Shown here: positions 16,948 through 26,701 of the stretch, in pieces
How positions within the stretch are numbered: the first letter of the stretch is position 1
Layout: the number at the start of each line of letters is the position of its first letter
Assembly (NCBI GenBank): GCA_045110515.1
Contig: JBGCGD010000003.1
Span: 62,001-126,000, forward strand
Reading direction: 5' to 3'
DNA from: Granulosicoccus sp045110515
GTDB lineage: Bacteria; Pseudomonadota; Gammaproteobacteria; Granulosicoccales; Granulosicoccaceae
DNA: 64,000 nt
Position numbers and translations under genes: made by a program
The notes under the pieces: model-generated
Database searches by the model: none
What the model saw: the letters and a program-made list of their open reading frames with translations, nothing else
Told to the model about the DNA's origin: nothing

Positions 16948-17532
16948 CTACTTGGCTTTGTTGGCTTCAGTCTCAATAATCAGATCAATCTTATCTCCGA
17001 CCAATCCATTAGCAACGCCATAATCCATACCGTAGTCACTTCGAAGCAACGATCCACGGGCCGAAATACCCAAGGTCAGCTTTTTATGCCCAAACGGGTA
17101 TTTTTCCGACTTGTTTAAGGTGGCCTGTAAAGTTAAAGGCTGCGTTTCGCCCAACAAAGTGAGTTGTCCGCTTATGTCGGCCATACCCTTATCGTTGAGC
17201 GTTGCACTTGACGCCGTGAACACCATCTCAGGGAATTTTTTTACATCAAGGAAGTCACTTTTTCTTAAATGTTTATCGCGAGCTTTATTGTCCGACTGAA
17301 CAGATTTTGTCTCAACCGTTATGGAGACCTCACTGACAACACCGGACTCGGCGTCGTAGTTAAACGATCCGGATACGCTGGAAAAATACCCCAAGGTTTT
17401 CGCAAACCCCACGTGGTCCACTAAAAAAGCGACGGTGGTGTGAGATTTATCGAGTGTGAAACGCTCACTATCGGCAAACACAGGCGAGGCCAGCATTGAG
17501 ATACAAACTAGTGCGATTATTTTCTTAAACAT
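16948..17532 (-). CDS. YceI family periplasmic protein
   Basis: A 194-residue lipocalin-like protein with an N-terminal signal peptide (MFKKIIALVCISMLASPVFA) cleaved near ADS. The family core is present: FTLDKSHTTVAFLVDHVGF, then KSDFLDVKKFPEMVF and GQLTLLGETQPLTL. YceI proteins bind long isoprenoid or lipid tails in the periplasm and are often stress-induced. The frame extends 16 codons upstream, but ATG 17532 has AGGAG 6 nt before it and starts the signal peptide. It is convergent with the phosphoglycerol-transferase-like gene. Confidence 0.92.
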   Translation of the reverse strand: MFKKIIALVCISMLASPVFADSERFTLDKSHTTVAFLVDHVGFAKTLGYFSSVSGSFNYDAESGVVSEVSITVETKSVQSDNKARDKHLRKSDFLDVKKFPEMVFTASSATLNDKGMADISGQLTLLGETQPLTLQATLNKSEKYPFGHKKLTLGISARGSLLRSDYGMDYGVANGLVGDKIDLIIETEANKAK

Positions 17533-17662
17533 GACAGCTCCTGGGGTAGACATTGCTGTAACCAACACCGTAGAAGGCAATCATAAGCCTTGGTGTCGCA
17601 TTTTTATAATCACTCTGATTGCCACTGGCACCAGAGGTTCCCTTTAAGGGCTTGTTGTCAGG

Positions 17663-18403
17663 CTAGGCCCCACAGGCAGCTAGAAAACGCTTCACGGTCG
17701 CGGCCATGCCGTATTCCACAGCATCTGCTGTCAAGCCATGCCCGATGGAGACCTCCGCTAATTCGGGTATACGCTCGATAAGTGGAGGTAAATTGGCAAC
17801 CGTTAGATCATGCCCCGCGTTGACCGCCATTCCCATTGTCAACGCGGCATCAGCCGTAGCCCCTAATAATTCCACCTCTTTGCGCATAGCGGTCGGGTTG
17901 TTATAGGTACCACCGTAAGGGCCTGTGTATAGCTCTATCCGATCGCAGCCCGTCTCACTCGCCCATTTAATTTGCTCAGCGTCCGCATCAGCGAACAAAG
18001 AGACTCGCATACCTGCTTGTTTTAGGCGATCGACAACCGGTGCCAACATATTGTGCTGCGAGCGAAAATCCCAACCATGATCAGATGTCGCCTGTGTCGG
18101 ATCATCCGGTACCAACGTGACCTGCTCAGGTCTGTTCTTTTCAACCAATGCCAGAAAATCTTCCGTGGGGTAGCCTTCGACATTGAACTCACAACTCGGG
18201 AACTCCTCGTCGATCAAAGCCCGCAGCTCTGCAACATCGGTAAAGCGGGTGTGTCGCTGATCAGGACGAGGGTGCACGGTTAGACCGTGCGCCCCGTTGC
18301 TCAGCGCAATTCGCCCAATTCCTGTCACGCTCGGCCACGGAAGATCACGCCGGTTTCTCAGCTGGGCTATTGCATTGAGATTGACAGAGAGCTGGGTGGC
18401 CAT
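17663..18403 (-). CDS. pdxJ: Pyridoxine 5'-phosphate synthase
   Basis: Condenses 1-deoxyxylulose-5-phosphate with 3-amino-2-oxopropyl phosphate to make pyridoxine phosphate (DXP-dependent vitamin B6 pathway); cytoplasmic. The 246-residue protein shows LSVNLNAIAQLRNRR at the N-terminus, GLTVHPRPDQRH, FNVEGYPT, QVTLVPDDP and VNAGHDLT, all PdxJ signatures. It is the usual length. It begins 5 nt after the SoeC-like stop, an unusual position for pdxJ, which is more often next to recO or acpS. Confidence 0.95.
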   Translation of the reverse strand: MATQLSVNLNAIAQLRNRRDLPWPSVTGIGRIALSNGAHGLTVHPRPDQRHTRFTDVAELRALIDEEFPSCEFNVEGYPTEDFLALVEKNRPEQVTLVPDDPTQATSDHGWDFRSQHNMLAPVVDRLKQAGMRVSLFADADAEQIKWASETGCDRIELYTGPYGGTYNNPTAMRKEVELLGATADAALTMGMAVNAGHDLTVANLPPLIERIPELAEVSIGHGLTADAVEYGMAATVKRFLAACGA

Positions 18404-18408
18404 AGTTC

Positions 18409-19341
18409 TTAGGTTCGTTGAAATCCGTGATACAGATTAACAACATGTCGCGCTTCAGCAAAGAACAACCAGCGCTCAACGAAAACGCCAGCATAAGCAC
18501 TCAATGCAGCCAGCAATAACGTTGAGCTACCCACTTCACCAAACACCCCACTGATAAGTAGCAATGGAAGCAGTGCCATAAGAATCATGCTGATGGTTCG
18601 TAACCAAATCAACTTAACTTTATCTACCTGATAGCCGAATTCTTTATTGTGGAATGTATCGCTGCTATTGCCGACGTCCAGAAGACGAACCGTTGCACGG
18701 GTAAAACCGAGGGCCGTGTTGATAGAAGGTCCGGCAGGCTGTCCTATCCAATAGAAATAAACGACCTTTGCCAGTGCTGCCAACACAACTACCCCTAATG
18801 CCACGCTCATGAGTGTTGCCGTTGACAGGCCCTGAGAAGCCAGCATAAAGCCAAGAATCAATGCGCCTAACAGCAAGCCCAACAAAACGAAATTTACCGG
18901 TGTTAGTGCCGTGTGCCATTGACGGATGGTCTTCAATGACGCGTAGATCATGCCAGTACAAATCAGAATAACGATACATAAAAATGCGGTTAGCAATCCC
19001 AGAAATTTCGTGGTTGTCGTGTTCCCCATAAAGAAATCACAGGCAAGCCAACTCAGGCAAACCGGGTAGAACAAAACAGCAAATACCGCTTCACGGGACA
19101 GCCACGACGTACGAAAACGTACGAATGATCGCCAGGCGTTTTTAGGGTTGGCTAAGTGAAAAGTGGAAGATAGGAGACCAGCGGTCACCAACACCAGACC
19201 CACCACTCCCATGAGCGTCAATTGATCCGGGCTTACACCGGGCGTAAGCCCCGTTAGTCGGCTGATACCCAGCAAAAACAAAACGCCATAGCCTGCGCCT
19301 GCAGTGACCGTAAAAAATATAACAGATAGAGCCGGATGCAT
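18409..19341 (-). CDS. soeC: DmsC/SoeC-type quinol-reactive membrane anchor subunit
   Basis: A 310-residue protein with about eight transmembrane segments, starting MHPALSVIFFTVTAGAGYG as in DmsC family anchors. It would anchor the catalytic and iron-sulfur subunits to the inner membrane and exchange electrons with the quinone pool. It shares one base with the iron-sulfur subunit stop. Paired with the SoeA-like catalytic subunit it is best read as the SoeC component of sulfite:quinone oxidoreductase; DMSO or polysulfide reductase anchor is the alternative. Confidence 0.78.
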   Translation of the reverse strand: MHPALSVIFFTVTAGAGYGVLFLLGISRLTGLTPGVSPDQLTLMGVVGLVLVTAGLLSSTFHLANPKNAWRSFVRFRTSWLSREAVFAVLFYPVCLSWLACDFFMGNTTTTKFLGLLTAFLCIVILICTGMIYASLKTIRQWHTALTPVNFVLLGLLLGALILGFMLASQGLSTATLMSVALGVVVLAALAKVVYFYWIGQPAGPSINTALGFTRATVRLLDVGNSSDTFHNKEFGYQVDKVKLIWLRTISMILMALLPLLLISGVFGEVGSSTLLLAALSAYAGVFVERWLFFAEARHVVNLYHGFQRT

Positions 19342-20066
19342 TAGCGTGCCCCCTTACCAAAATCATTGAAAGCATCTTTCTGACGCTTCATCCACTTACC
19401 GATTAACGATTGACCCGACGAAGCTTCTTTCTTCTCAACGGTAGGCGCTTTAGGACGCTGACGAGGAGGTAGGTATTTGTTGACCGGGTTGTAGCCTACT
19501 TCAGGCATCATGGAGTATCCACTTCGCTCTCTAACCAGTGTACTGACTTCAGAATTCGGATCGTCGAAATCACCGAAAAAGCGCGCGTTTGTTGGGCAGG
19601 TCATAACGCAGGCAGGCTGTCTTTCTTCTTTAGGCAGTGCTTCGTCGTAAATTCGATCAACACAGAGAGTGCATTTTTTCATAACACCGGCATCTTCGTC
19701 GAGTTCACGAGCACCGTAAGGGCAGGCCCAAGCACATAAATTACAACCCATGCACTTAGATTGATCGACAAGAACGATACCGTCTTCCTCACGCTTATAA
19801 GAGGCACCCGTTGGACAAACTGTTACACACGCCGCATCATCACAATGCATGCAGGACATTGGGGTATTAACAGTTTTGTTGTTTGGATACTCATCCACTT
19901 CAAAGGAGCGAATGCGATTAAACCAAACGCCCGAAGGGTTTTCACCATACGGGTCATAGTCGGTTAGCGGGCCCGTTGTGCCGGAAGTATTCCACTGCTT
20001 ACAAGCCACTGCGCATGCATGACATCCAACGCAGGTATCAAGATCTATAACGAGTCCGAGTTTCAT
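19341..20066 (-). CDS. soeB: Four-cluster 4Fe-4S ferredoxin-type subunit (SoeB-like)
   Basis: A 241-residue electron-transfer subunit. Cluster cysteines begin at DTCVGCHACAVAC (Cys12, 15, 18, 22) and continue in MSCMHCDDAACVTVCP, SKCMGCNLCAWACP and KKCTLC...PACVMTCP, i.e. four [4Fe-4S] sites as in DmsB/PsrB/SoeB. No signal peptide, so the complex faces the cytoplasm. Its ATG overlaps the catalytic subunit stop (4 nt). The tail beyond residue 215 is basic and proline-rich and may be disordered. Confidence 0.85.
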   Translation of the reverse strand: MKLGLVIDLDTCVGCHACAVACKQWNTSGTTGPLTDYDPYGENPSGVWFNRIRSFEVDEYPNNKTVNTPMSCMHCDDAACVTVCPTGASYKREEDGIVLVDQSKCMGCNLCAWACPYGARELDEDAGVMKKCTLCVDRIYDEALPKEERQPACVMTCPTNARFFGDFDDPNSEVSTLVRERSGYSMMPEVGYNPVNKYLPPRQRPKAPTVEKKEASSGQSLIGKWMKRQKDAFNDFGKGAR

Positions 20067-23017
20067 CGTTTTTCTCCTGTAGGTAGGTGTCCACGGGACA
20101 AGGCATCTTCCATTGAGCGTTCAAGGTTTACCGCTTCATGTGTGTGGTAATGCAACACCGTTGGCGATTCCGCCATGTCGGGGAGTCGCTTAATGTTTTT
20201 GAAGCTTGGGTAAACTCCCGTCTCGCCTTTTTCCGCTTTGTAGATATTGACCTTCAGGTCGTACCACGCTGCTTGGCCAGTAACCGGGTCCGAGTTCGTC
20301 AGTCCGCGCTCACCATCTTTCGATGGCAGAAGCTCAGATATCAAGTGGTTCATCAAAAAGCCTTTTGTTGATTCCGGCGCTTTGTCTGACAATCCCCAAG
20401 CTCCGCTTTGCTTACCGATCGCATTCCAGGTCCAGACGGTGTCCGGATTACAACCTTCCATGAGTTTGACCTGACATCGAATTTTACCGTGATGACTTTC
20501 CACCCAAACCCAATCAAGGTCATCAATACCCATACCCAAACCACGTTCGCGGTTCATATAGAGGTAGTTCTGCGCCATGATTTGGCGAAGCCAGGCATTT
20601 TGCGAATCCCAGGAATGGTACATAAACATAGGACGCTGATTAACTGCATGAAAACGATATTCATCGTTGTCTACACGCTGCTCTTCTAGTGGAACATACC
20701 AATCCGGTAACGGATCAAAGTACTCAACCAGTCTTGCGCGATCAGTATCGTTGTTCGGCTGTGGCCCGTCGTACAAGCCCTGCCCCGCTAAGCGAAATTT
20801 CTGCAGAACTTCTGAGTACAGCTCTATCGTGATGGGTCCATCATGCCCATTAAACCCGACAGACTTTGCCCACTCCAAATAATCTTTGTTGGCAAAACGG
20901 TAATAGCGTTGCTCAGGTGGAAGCTTGTGTTCGAAAAAGCAATCGTTGTCCTGGTAGGCCTGCCATTGATCGGGATTGGGAGCACCCACCATATGCTCGT
21001 CACCGTCTTTGCCGCGCCAACCTGCCAAGAAGCCGATACCCGGTGCTTTTTCCCAGTTGGTAATAAAGTCTTTGTAATCAGCAAACTTAGCTCCACCGTC
21101 CGCATCAGTTAGCGCCGGAAATTTCAATCGCGTACCGATGTCTACAAGCACTTCCTGCCAAGGACGCACGTCTCGATCTAACTCAATAACCGGCTGCCGT
21201 ATGGAGTCACAGGCAGAATGCGGCTCGGATATCGGTCTATCCAACATGGAAATAGTGTCGAAGCGTTCCAAATAAGTGGTATCCGGCAGAACCAGGTCGG
21301 AGAAATTGACCATTTCAGAATGGAACGCATCGCTGGTGACAATAAAAGGCAGTTTGTAGTCACCATGCTCATCTTTTTCACGCAGCATGTCCTGAATTTC
21401 AGCCGTATTCATACTGGAATTCCAGGACATATTCGCCATAAACAGAATCAGCGTATCGATGGGGTACGGGTCACCTTTTACGGCATTGTTGATCACCATG
21501 TGCATCATGCCGTGGTTCGCAATCGGCGCTTCCCATGAATACGCTTTGTCTATGCGCATAGGCTCACCATCGGCATCAACAACAAGGTCTTCAGGAGACA
21601 TTGGAAAACCCAATGGCGGTGATGCCAGTGGAGTATTAGGTGCCATCGCCTTCGCAGGTTTTATAGGCGGTGCTACATGCTTAGGGAAAGGTGGCTTGGC
21701 CAAATGAGATCCGGGACAATCGACCGCACCTAACATGACTTGCAGCAGGTGGATGGAGCGACACGTTTGGAATCCATTGGAATGAGCAGAAATGCCACGC
21801 ATTGCATGCATCGCGACCGGACGCCCGATAAATCGCTCATGTCGGCGCCCTGTCCAATCAGTCCACGGAGTTTCAATGGTGATGGTTTCCTTAAACGCGA
21901 CGTGCGCCATTTCAAGCGCAAGACGCTCAATGGTTTCAGCATCGATGCCGACGGTTGCCGCCACATTCTCCGGCGCGTACTCCTCACTGAGGTACTTCTC
22001 CGCTAAATGCGTCATTACTGTTTTAACTTGGGTACAGTCGGCTACACCGTTGGTCTTGCCGCCTTTTGCACCGGGTGTTAAGAACTCCCCGAACAATGCT
22101 GCTTGAATAGAATCATCGTGACTGGAATCATTCCAGGAGGCCACACTGTCGGTAGCCTGATTCCATACTTGCAGTTCACCCTCGTCATTTCGAAGCAACA
22201 AGCCGTGATCGGATGTACCCGGAGCATGAATGACTAGCTGCGTAGAATTCGTGTAGCGCGTTAGAAAGTCCCAGTCGAACTGTTCGTTCTTCAAAAGAAC
22301 ATGTGCAAACGACAAAGCTAGCAATCCGTCGGTGCCCGGCCGAATTCCGATCCACTCATCGGCGATGGCCTGGTAGCCCGTTCGCACAGGATTAATAGCG
22401 ACAAACTTCGCTCCGCGGCGTTTGAGTTTTTCCAGGCCGATTTTTATCGGGTTGGAGGCGTGATCTTCTGCCACTCCCCACAACATAAAGTACTTAGCAT
22501 GGTCCCAGTCAGGATCACCAAATTCCCAGAAAGACTGCCCTGTCATGTACAGGCCGCCCGCAGCCATATTCACTGAGCAAAACCCGCCATGAGCTGCCCA
22601 GTTGATAGTGCCAAACTGCGAAGCCCAGAATCCCGTCAGCGCCTGCATCTGGTCACGTCCCGTAAAAAATGCCAAACGCTTGGGGTCAGTCTCTCGGATT
22701 TTCCGCAGGCGTTCTGTCAACAGGGTTAGCGCCTTATCCCAGGAAATGGGCTCAAATTCACCCGCGCCTCGCTCTGTTCCCGCTTTGCGCACCAGTGGCT
22801 GGGTCAGCTTTGCAGGTGACTTCTGCTTCATGATGCCGGCATTACCTTTGGCACACAAAACACCCTTATTGACGGGATGCTTCGGGTTGCCTTGAATAAA
22901 GCGGATTTCATTGCCTTCTAATGTGACTTTGATGCCGCAGCGGCAGGCACACATATAACAGGTGGTCGTTTTGACCGTTTGCTCGGCGTGATTTTCGAAC
23001 TCAGGAAGTGCAGACAT
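20063..23017 (-). CDS. soeA: Molybdopterin oxidoreductase, catalytic subunit (SoeA-like, probable sulfite:quinone oxidoreductase)
   Basis: A 984-residue DMSO-reductase-family enzyme. The N-terminal [4Fe-4S] site is Cys20-x2-Cys23-x3-Cys27 ... Cys55. Cys147 in HGGFCSVN is the likely Mo ligand, as in the PsrA/PhsA/SoeA branch. There is no twin-arginine signal, which agrees with a cytoplasm-facing SoeABC and argues against DMSO or thiosulfate reductase, which are exported. The FFTGRDQMQALTGFWASQFG block is typical of this branch. SoeABC oxidises cytoplasmic sulfite to sulfate and passes electrons to quinone. Followed by soeB and soeC with overlapping codons. Substrate is inferred from family, not proven. 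Confidence 0.75.
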   Translation of the reverse strand: MSALPEFENHAEQTVKTTTCYMCACRCGIKVTLEGNEIRFIQGNPKHPVNKGVLCAKGNAGIMKQKSPAKLTQPLVRKAGTERGAGEFEPISWDKALTLLTERLRKIRETDPKRLAFFTGRDQMQALTGFWASQFGTINWAAHGGFCSVNMAAGGLYMTGQSFWEFGDPDWDHAKYFMLWGVAEDHASNPIKIGLEKLKRRGAKFVAINPVRTGYQAIADEWIGIRPGTDGLLALSFAHVLLKNEQFDWDFLTRYTNSTQLVIHAPGTSDHGLLLRNDEGELQVWNQATDSVASWNDSSHDDSIQAALFGEFLTPGAKGGKTNGVADCTQVKTVMTHLAEKYLSEEYAPENVAATVGIDAETIERLALEMAHVAFKETITIETPWTDWTGRRHERFIGRPVAMHAMRGISAHSNGFQTCRSIHLLQVMLGAVDCPGSHLAKPPFPKHVAPPIKPAKAMAPNTPLASPPLGFPMSPEDLVVDADGEPMRIDKAYSWEAPIANHGMMHMVINNAVKGDPYPIDTLILFMANMSWNSSMNTAEIQDMLREKDEHGDYKLPFIVTSDAFHSEMVNFSDLVLPDTTYLERFDTISMLDRPISEPHSACDSIRQPVIELDRDVRPWQEVLVDIGTRLKFPALTDADGGAKFADYKDFITNWEKAPGIGFLAGWRGKDGDEHMVGAPNPDQWQAYQDNDCFFEHKLPPEQRYYRFANKDYLEWAKSVGFNGHDGPITIELYSEVLQKFRLAGQGLYDGPQPNNDTDRARLVEYFDPLPDWYVPLEEQRVDNDEYRFHAVNQRPMFMYHSWDSQNAWLRQIMAQNYLYMNRERGLGMGIDDLDWVWVESHHGKIRCQVKLMEGCNPDTVWTWNAIGKQSGAWGLSDKAPESTKGFLMNHLISELLPSKDGERGLTNSDPVTGQAAWYDLKVNIYKAEKGETGVYPSFKNIKRLPDMAESPTVLHYHTHEAVNLERSMEDALSRGHLPTGEKR

Positions 23018-23246
23018 AGGCGGTGATCGTAATTCGCAGGTATATGGCGGGAGCGCACACTATGCCGGTCATTGCCCCGGGACGCCAACCAGTAATATTT
23101 GCGGTCCCATAAATTTTTTAGTGACAGAAAGCAGGCGTCCAGATCGCTAAATGGGTGGCTCAATACTTGAAACCTGCATCTCAACAGCGGTTTGGGGCAA
23201 AATAGGCTCTCCGTACATTCGGCTTACTAGGAGCTCCCTTCTCCAA

Positions 23247-24194
23247 ATGTCTACCAGACGCGTAACAATTTTAGGTGGATCCGGTTTCGTCGGATCTCAA
23301 CTGACCTATCGCCTAGCAGAGACTTTTGACGAAGTCGTGGTTCTGACCCGGCGAGCCCAACGCGTAAGGACCCTACGAACCATCATTAATGTGCAGGTGA
23401 AAGAGGTCAATGTGCATGACGCAGATGCACTTGCGGCCGCATTGGTCGGTTCATCAGTGGTGATAAACCTTATAGGCATCCTCAATGAGGGTTCTAACGC
23501 AACAGAAAGTAGCTTCGCTAGCGCTCACAGCGAACTGACCGAAAAAGTATTGAATGCCTGCAAAGTTAATGGCATTACCCGGTATTTGCACATGAGCGCA
23601 TTGAATGCAGATGCGAGTGGCGGCTCCAGTGAATACTTAAAAACAAAGGGCGTGGCCGAGGAAAAAGTCCGGCAGGCAGCTGCTTCTCTTCAATGGACGA
23701 TGTTCAGACCCTCGGTCATTTTCGGCAAACACGATGCATTTTTTAACAAATTTGCTGCACTACTTCGTGCCATGCCGGTATTTCCACTTGCCGTGCCAGA
23801 TGCAAAGCTAGCACCTGTATACATTGGCGATGTCTGCGATGCAATGATCAACTCAATAGACGACCCGGGTGCTGTAGGCGCTGTCATCGAATTGTGCGGA
23901 CCACACGACTACACGTTGCGCGAGCTTGTCCAATACACTATCGATACAGCGGGTTTATCCAGCAAAATTATCGGACTACCGGACTGGGCCGCAAAACTGC
24001 AAGCGCGCATTATGGAATTCGTACCGGGCAAACCGTTTTCAAGGGACAACTATCAATCTTTGCAAACTGATAGCGTTTGCGCAGAAGGTACGCAGCGACA
24101 ACCCACCTCGTTAGATGCCGTTGTACCTCGTTACATTGGTGCAGCTGACTGGGCCGGCAGGCTCCAAAAAAGGCGAGCGGCAGCTCGTCGATAG
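23247..24194 (+). CDS. NDUFA9-like NAD(P)-binding atypical short-chain dehydrogenase
   Basis: A 315-residue protein with VTILGGSGFVGSQL (Rossmann GxxGxxG) at the N-terminus and a VINLIGIL motif, the signature of the complex I NDUFA9/39-kDa-like group of atypical SDRs. The YxxxK catalytic pair is weak (SSEYLKTKGVAEE). In mitochondria the relative is an NADPH-binding accessory subunit of complex I; bacterial members have unknown roles. I chose ATG 23247 over the longer frame from 23151 because the Rossmann fold begins there. It is divergent from soeA. Confidence 0.85.
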   Translation: MSTRRVTILGGSGFVGSQLTYRLAETFDEVVVLTRRAQRVRTLRTIINVQVKEVNVHDADALAAALVGSSVVINLIGILNEGSNATESSFASAHSELTEKVLNACKVNGITRYLHMSALNADASGGSSEYLKTKGVAEEKVRQAAASLQWTMFRPSVIFGKHDAFFNKFAALLRAMPVFPLAVPDAKLAPVYIGDVCDAMINSIDDPGAVGAVIELCGPHDYTLRELVQYTIDTAGLSSKIIGLPDWAAKLQARIMEFVPGKPFSRDNYQSLQTDSVCAEGTQRQPTSLDAVVPRYIGAADWAGRLQKRRAAARR

Positions 24195-24200
24195 ACAGCT

Positions 24201-25274
24201 TCAGTTAGTGGCTGCCGCCGTATCCAGATAGCGCTGCATTTCTTCCCGCCGGCGCTCGGCGGGTAGCTCGCCAACCTCTTTTGCTCGCTCATAAAATCGG
24301 TTTAGATCCTGCCCTGCTTCATCGTACATAGCCGCAAACGCCGGAACATATTGGCGGTAGGTTGCAACAGCCACCAGACGGGCGTTGTTCAAACCACGGC
24401 GAAACCAGCCATCATATCCGGCATAGCCGCCCCATTGATTGGTTTTCAAGGCTTCATAGCCCTCTAACAATTGAGCAAAAACTGCTTCCTTGCCGCGTCG
24501 CTTTTCATCATCAGGAATATCTTTTGAATACACGCCAATCAAAGCTTCACGACTTTTCTTAAGTAAATCACCAAAGTCCGCTGCTCTTTGCAATGAGGTT
24601 TCATAGCCGCTAATGCGCTCAGCCTGCTGACGATGGTTTAACCAGATACGCACCCCTTCCTGCTCGACGAAAGAGGCAAAGGCTTCGTTGAAATTGCTGT
24701 CATCTTGTATGTACAAAAGCTGATGAGCAAGCTCATGAAAAAGAGTGCCCACATAGTGAATATCCTGCCCACGAAGCATGGTGTCATAGACCGGGTCATC
24801 AAACCATCCCAATGTAGAATAAGCTGCGGCACCGCCAACAGTGACATCATGTTTATTCTCGGCCAATGCTGCCGCGTAGTGCTCCGCATCTTCCCTGTCA
24901 TAGTAGCCCCGGTAGTTGACACAGCCAGCAATCGGAAAACACCAACTGACCGGCACCAGTGAAAACTCAGTCGTTGCAACCACATTCCAGGTCACCGCAG
25001 CGCGCCCTGTTTCAACATAAGTACTGTAGCTGTCATTAGCAGGCAGCGACAGCTCATTTATAGCAAACTGCCGAGCTGCAATCAGAGTCTCAAGCTTATA
25101 ACGCAAGTCCTGATCTGTTGATTCATCGGCTAGCAGCTTCTCTATAGACTGACGCTTACTCATCAATTTTAAGTGACCACCCACCGCCTGTGAATAGTAT
25201 CCAACAGTGCTGCAGCCACCAAGTGTGACCGCACAGAGGAGTAAAACCCAATATCTTAACTTGGTCGCAGACAT
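24201..25274 (-). CDS. Lipoprotein zinc aminopeptidase-like protein (DUF2265/COG4324)
   Basis: A 357-residue protein with a lipoprotein signal (TLGGC, lipidated Cys21) and the zinc-protease motif HELAHQ followed by a downstream glutamate in NEAFASFVEQEG. The family is annotated as a putative aminopeptidase and is expected in the outer membrane or periplasm. SWCFPIAGCVNYRGYY is a conserved family block. It converges with the NDUFA9-like gene and diverges from cca. Substrate unknown. Confidence 0.87.
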   Translation of the reverse strand: MSATKLRYWVLLLCAVTLGGCSTVGYYSQAVGGHLKLMSKRQSIEKLLADESTDQDLRYKLETLIAARQFAINELSLPANDSYSTYVETGRAAVTWNVVATTEFSLVPVSWCFPIAGCVNYRGYYDREDAEHYAAALAENKHDVTVGGAAAYSTLGWFDDPVYDTMLRGQDIHYVGTLFHELAHQLLYIQDDSNFNEAFASFVEQEGVRIWLNHRQQAERISGYETSLQRAADFGDLLKKSREALIGVYSKDIPDDEKRRGKEAVFAQLLEGYEALKTNQWGGYAGYDGWFRRGLNNARLVAVATYRQYVPAFAAMYDEAGQDLNRFYERAKEVGELPAERRREEMQRYLDTAAATN

Positions 25275-25411
25275 AGTTTTCTGAGTCGAGTGGTCCGTGT
25301 ATGAGACGATAACAAGCAGACATCGCTAGCGGTTCGCAAGATTGACTTTACTCCTGCGGGTAGCGCATCAGTGTAACATTCGAATATGCCAACGCTAATT
25401 CAGTTCGTCTC

Positions 25412-26644
25412 ATGAAACACTATCTAGTGGGCGGCGCGGTGCGCGATGAACTACTCGGCCTACCCGTTCTTGATCGTGACTGGGTGGTTGTCGGTAGTAC
25501 ACCTGAAGCCATGCTTGCTAAAGGATTCAAATCAGTGGGAAAGGACTTCCCTGTATTCCTCCATCCTGACACTCACGAAGAGTATGCCCTGGCACGCGTG
25601 GAGCGTAAAACTGGACCTGGCTATCACGGCTTTGAATTTAACACAGACTCCTCGGTCACCCTTGAAGAAGACTTGAGCCGGCGTGATCTAACTATCAATG
25701 CGATAGCCAAGACAAAAGATGGCGAGTTGATTGACCCTTATAACGGTCGCGACGATTTAGACAACCAAGTACTGAGACATGTCTCCGATGCATTCACTGA
25801 GGACCCTGTCCGGATACTTCGCGTGGCAAGATTCATGGCGCGCCTAGTTCATCTTGGCTTTTCAGTCGCTTCCGAAACAATGATGCTCATGGAGTCTATG
25901 GTGCGCGATGGTGAGGCTGACAATCTGGTTGCAGAACGTGTGTGGCAAGAGACACAAGCAGCGCTAGCCGCAAAAAACCCTAGAGCATTTTTTGCCACCT
26001 TAATGGACTGCTCCGCGCAAGCTCGCATTCTGCCTGAACTGGATGCGCTGTTTGGTGTACCGCAAAAAGCCAAATGGCATCCTGAGATCGATTCGGGCAT
26101 TCATACCTTGATGGTTCTCGAACAGAGCGCGACACTGAGTAGTTCAGTTGATGTTCGGTTCGCGGCCCTATGTCATGATCTGGGAAAAGCGTCGACTCCA
26201 AAAGAAATTCTCCCCTCTCATCATGGGCATGAGAAACGAGGCGCTGAAATTAGCAAAAAGCTATGTAGCCGGCTGCGAGTGCCAAAGAAAACGACTGAAC
26301 TGGCTGTCTTAAGCGCTCGCTATCACACGCACTGTCATCGTATCCGGGACCTAAACGCAAGTACATTGGCTAAGCTTCTGCAGAGCTTGGACGTTGTCAG
26401 GAAACCCGAGCGTTTCGAACACTTTTTACTCGTTTGTGAAGCCGATGCGCGTGGCAGACTCGGTTATGAAAAAACGATGTACCCTCAGGCCGTTTTGTTG
26501 CGCGAAGCAGCCGCGGTGTTTCGAGAAATAGACACAGCCACCATTGCCAAAAACACGGAAAACAAAGCTCATATTGCCGACAAAATTACGCAGGCTCGTG
26601 TCGCCACTATGAAAAAATGGCGCAGTGACAAAGGCCTTTCATAG
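25412..26644 (+). CDS. cca: CCA-adding tRNA nucleotidyltransferase with HD domain
   Basis: Adds or repairs the 3'-CCA end of tRNAs and, through its HD domain, probably has phosphatase/phosphodiesterase activity. Residues 1-12 (KHYLVGGAVRDELL) and DRDWVVVG give the nucleotidyltransferase GGxVRD and DxD sites, with RRDLTINAIA, EDPVRILRVARF and the C-terminal HD motif LCHDLGKA. The 410-residue length matches the E. coli enzyme. It is a single gene flanked by divergent and convergent neighbours. Confidence 0.96.
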   Translation: MKHYLVGGAVRDELLGLPVLDRDWVVVGSTPEAMLAKGFKSVGKDFPVFLHPDTHEEYALARVERKTGPGYHGFEFNTDSSVTLEEDLSRRDLTINAIAKTKDGELIDPYNGRDDLDNQVLRHVSDAFTEDPVRILRVARFMARLVHLGFSVASETMMLMESMVRDGEADNLVAERVWQETQAALAAKNPRAFFATLMDCSAQARILPELDALFGVPQKAKWHPEIDSGIHTLMVLEQSATLSSSVDVRFAALCHDLGKASTPKEILPSHHGHEKRGAEISKKLCSRLRVPKKTTELAVLSARYHTHCHRIRDLNASTLAKLLQSLDVVRKPERFEHFLLVCEADARGRLGYEKTMYPQAVLLREAAAVFREIDTATIAKNTENKAHIADKITQARVATMKKWRSDKGLS

Positions 26645-26701
26645 CAGCATATGCTATTAGCGCCAGAGTGATAAATACTGTATCGGCTCGTTACAAGGAA
26701 T

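Noticed and set aside
22602..22895. A 97-codon plus-strand frame within soeA
   Set aside because: Antisense shadow of a long conserved catalytic gene.
26645..26701. AGCATATGCT palindrome between cca and the VanZ-like gene
   Set aside because: Only 10 bp, in a convergent gap, and without a T-run or promoter.
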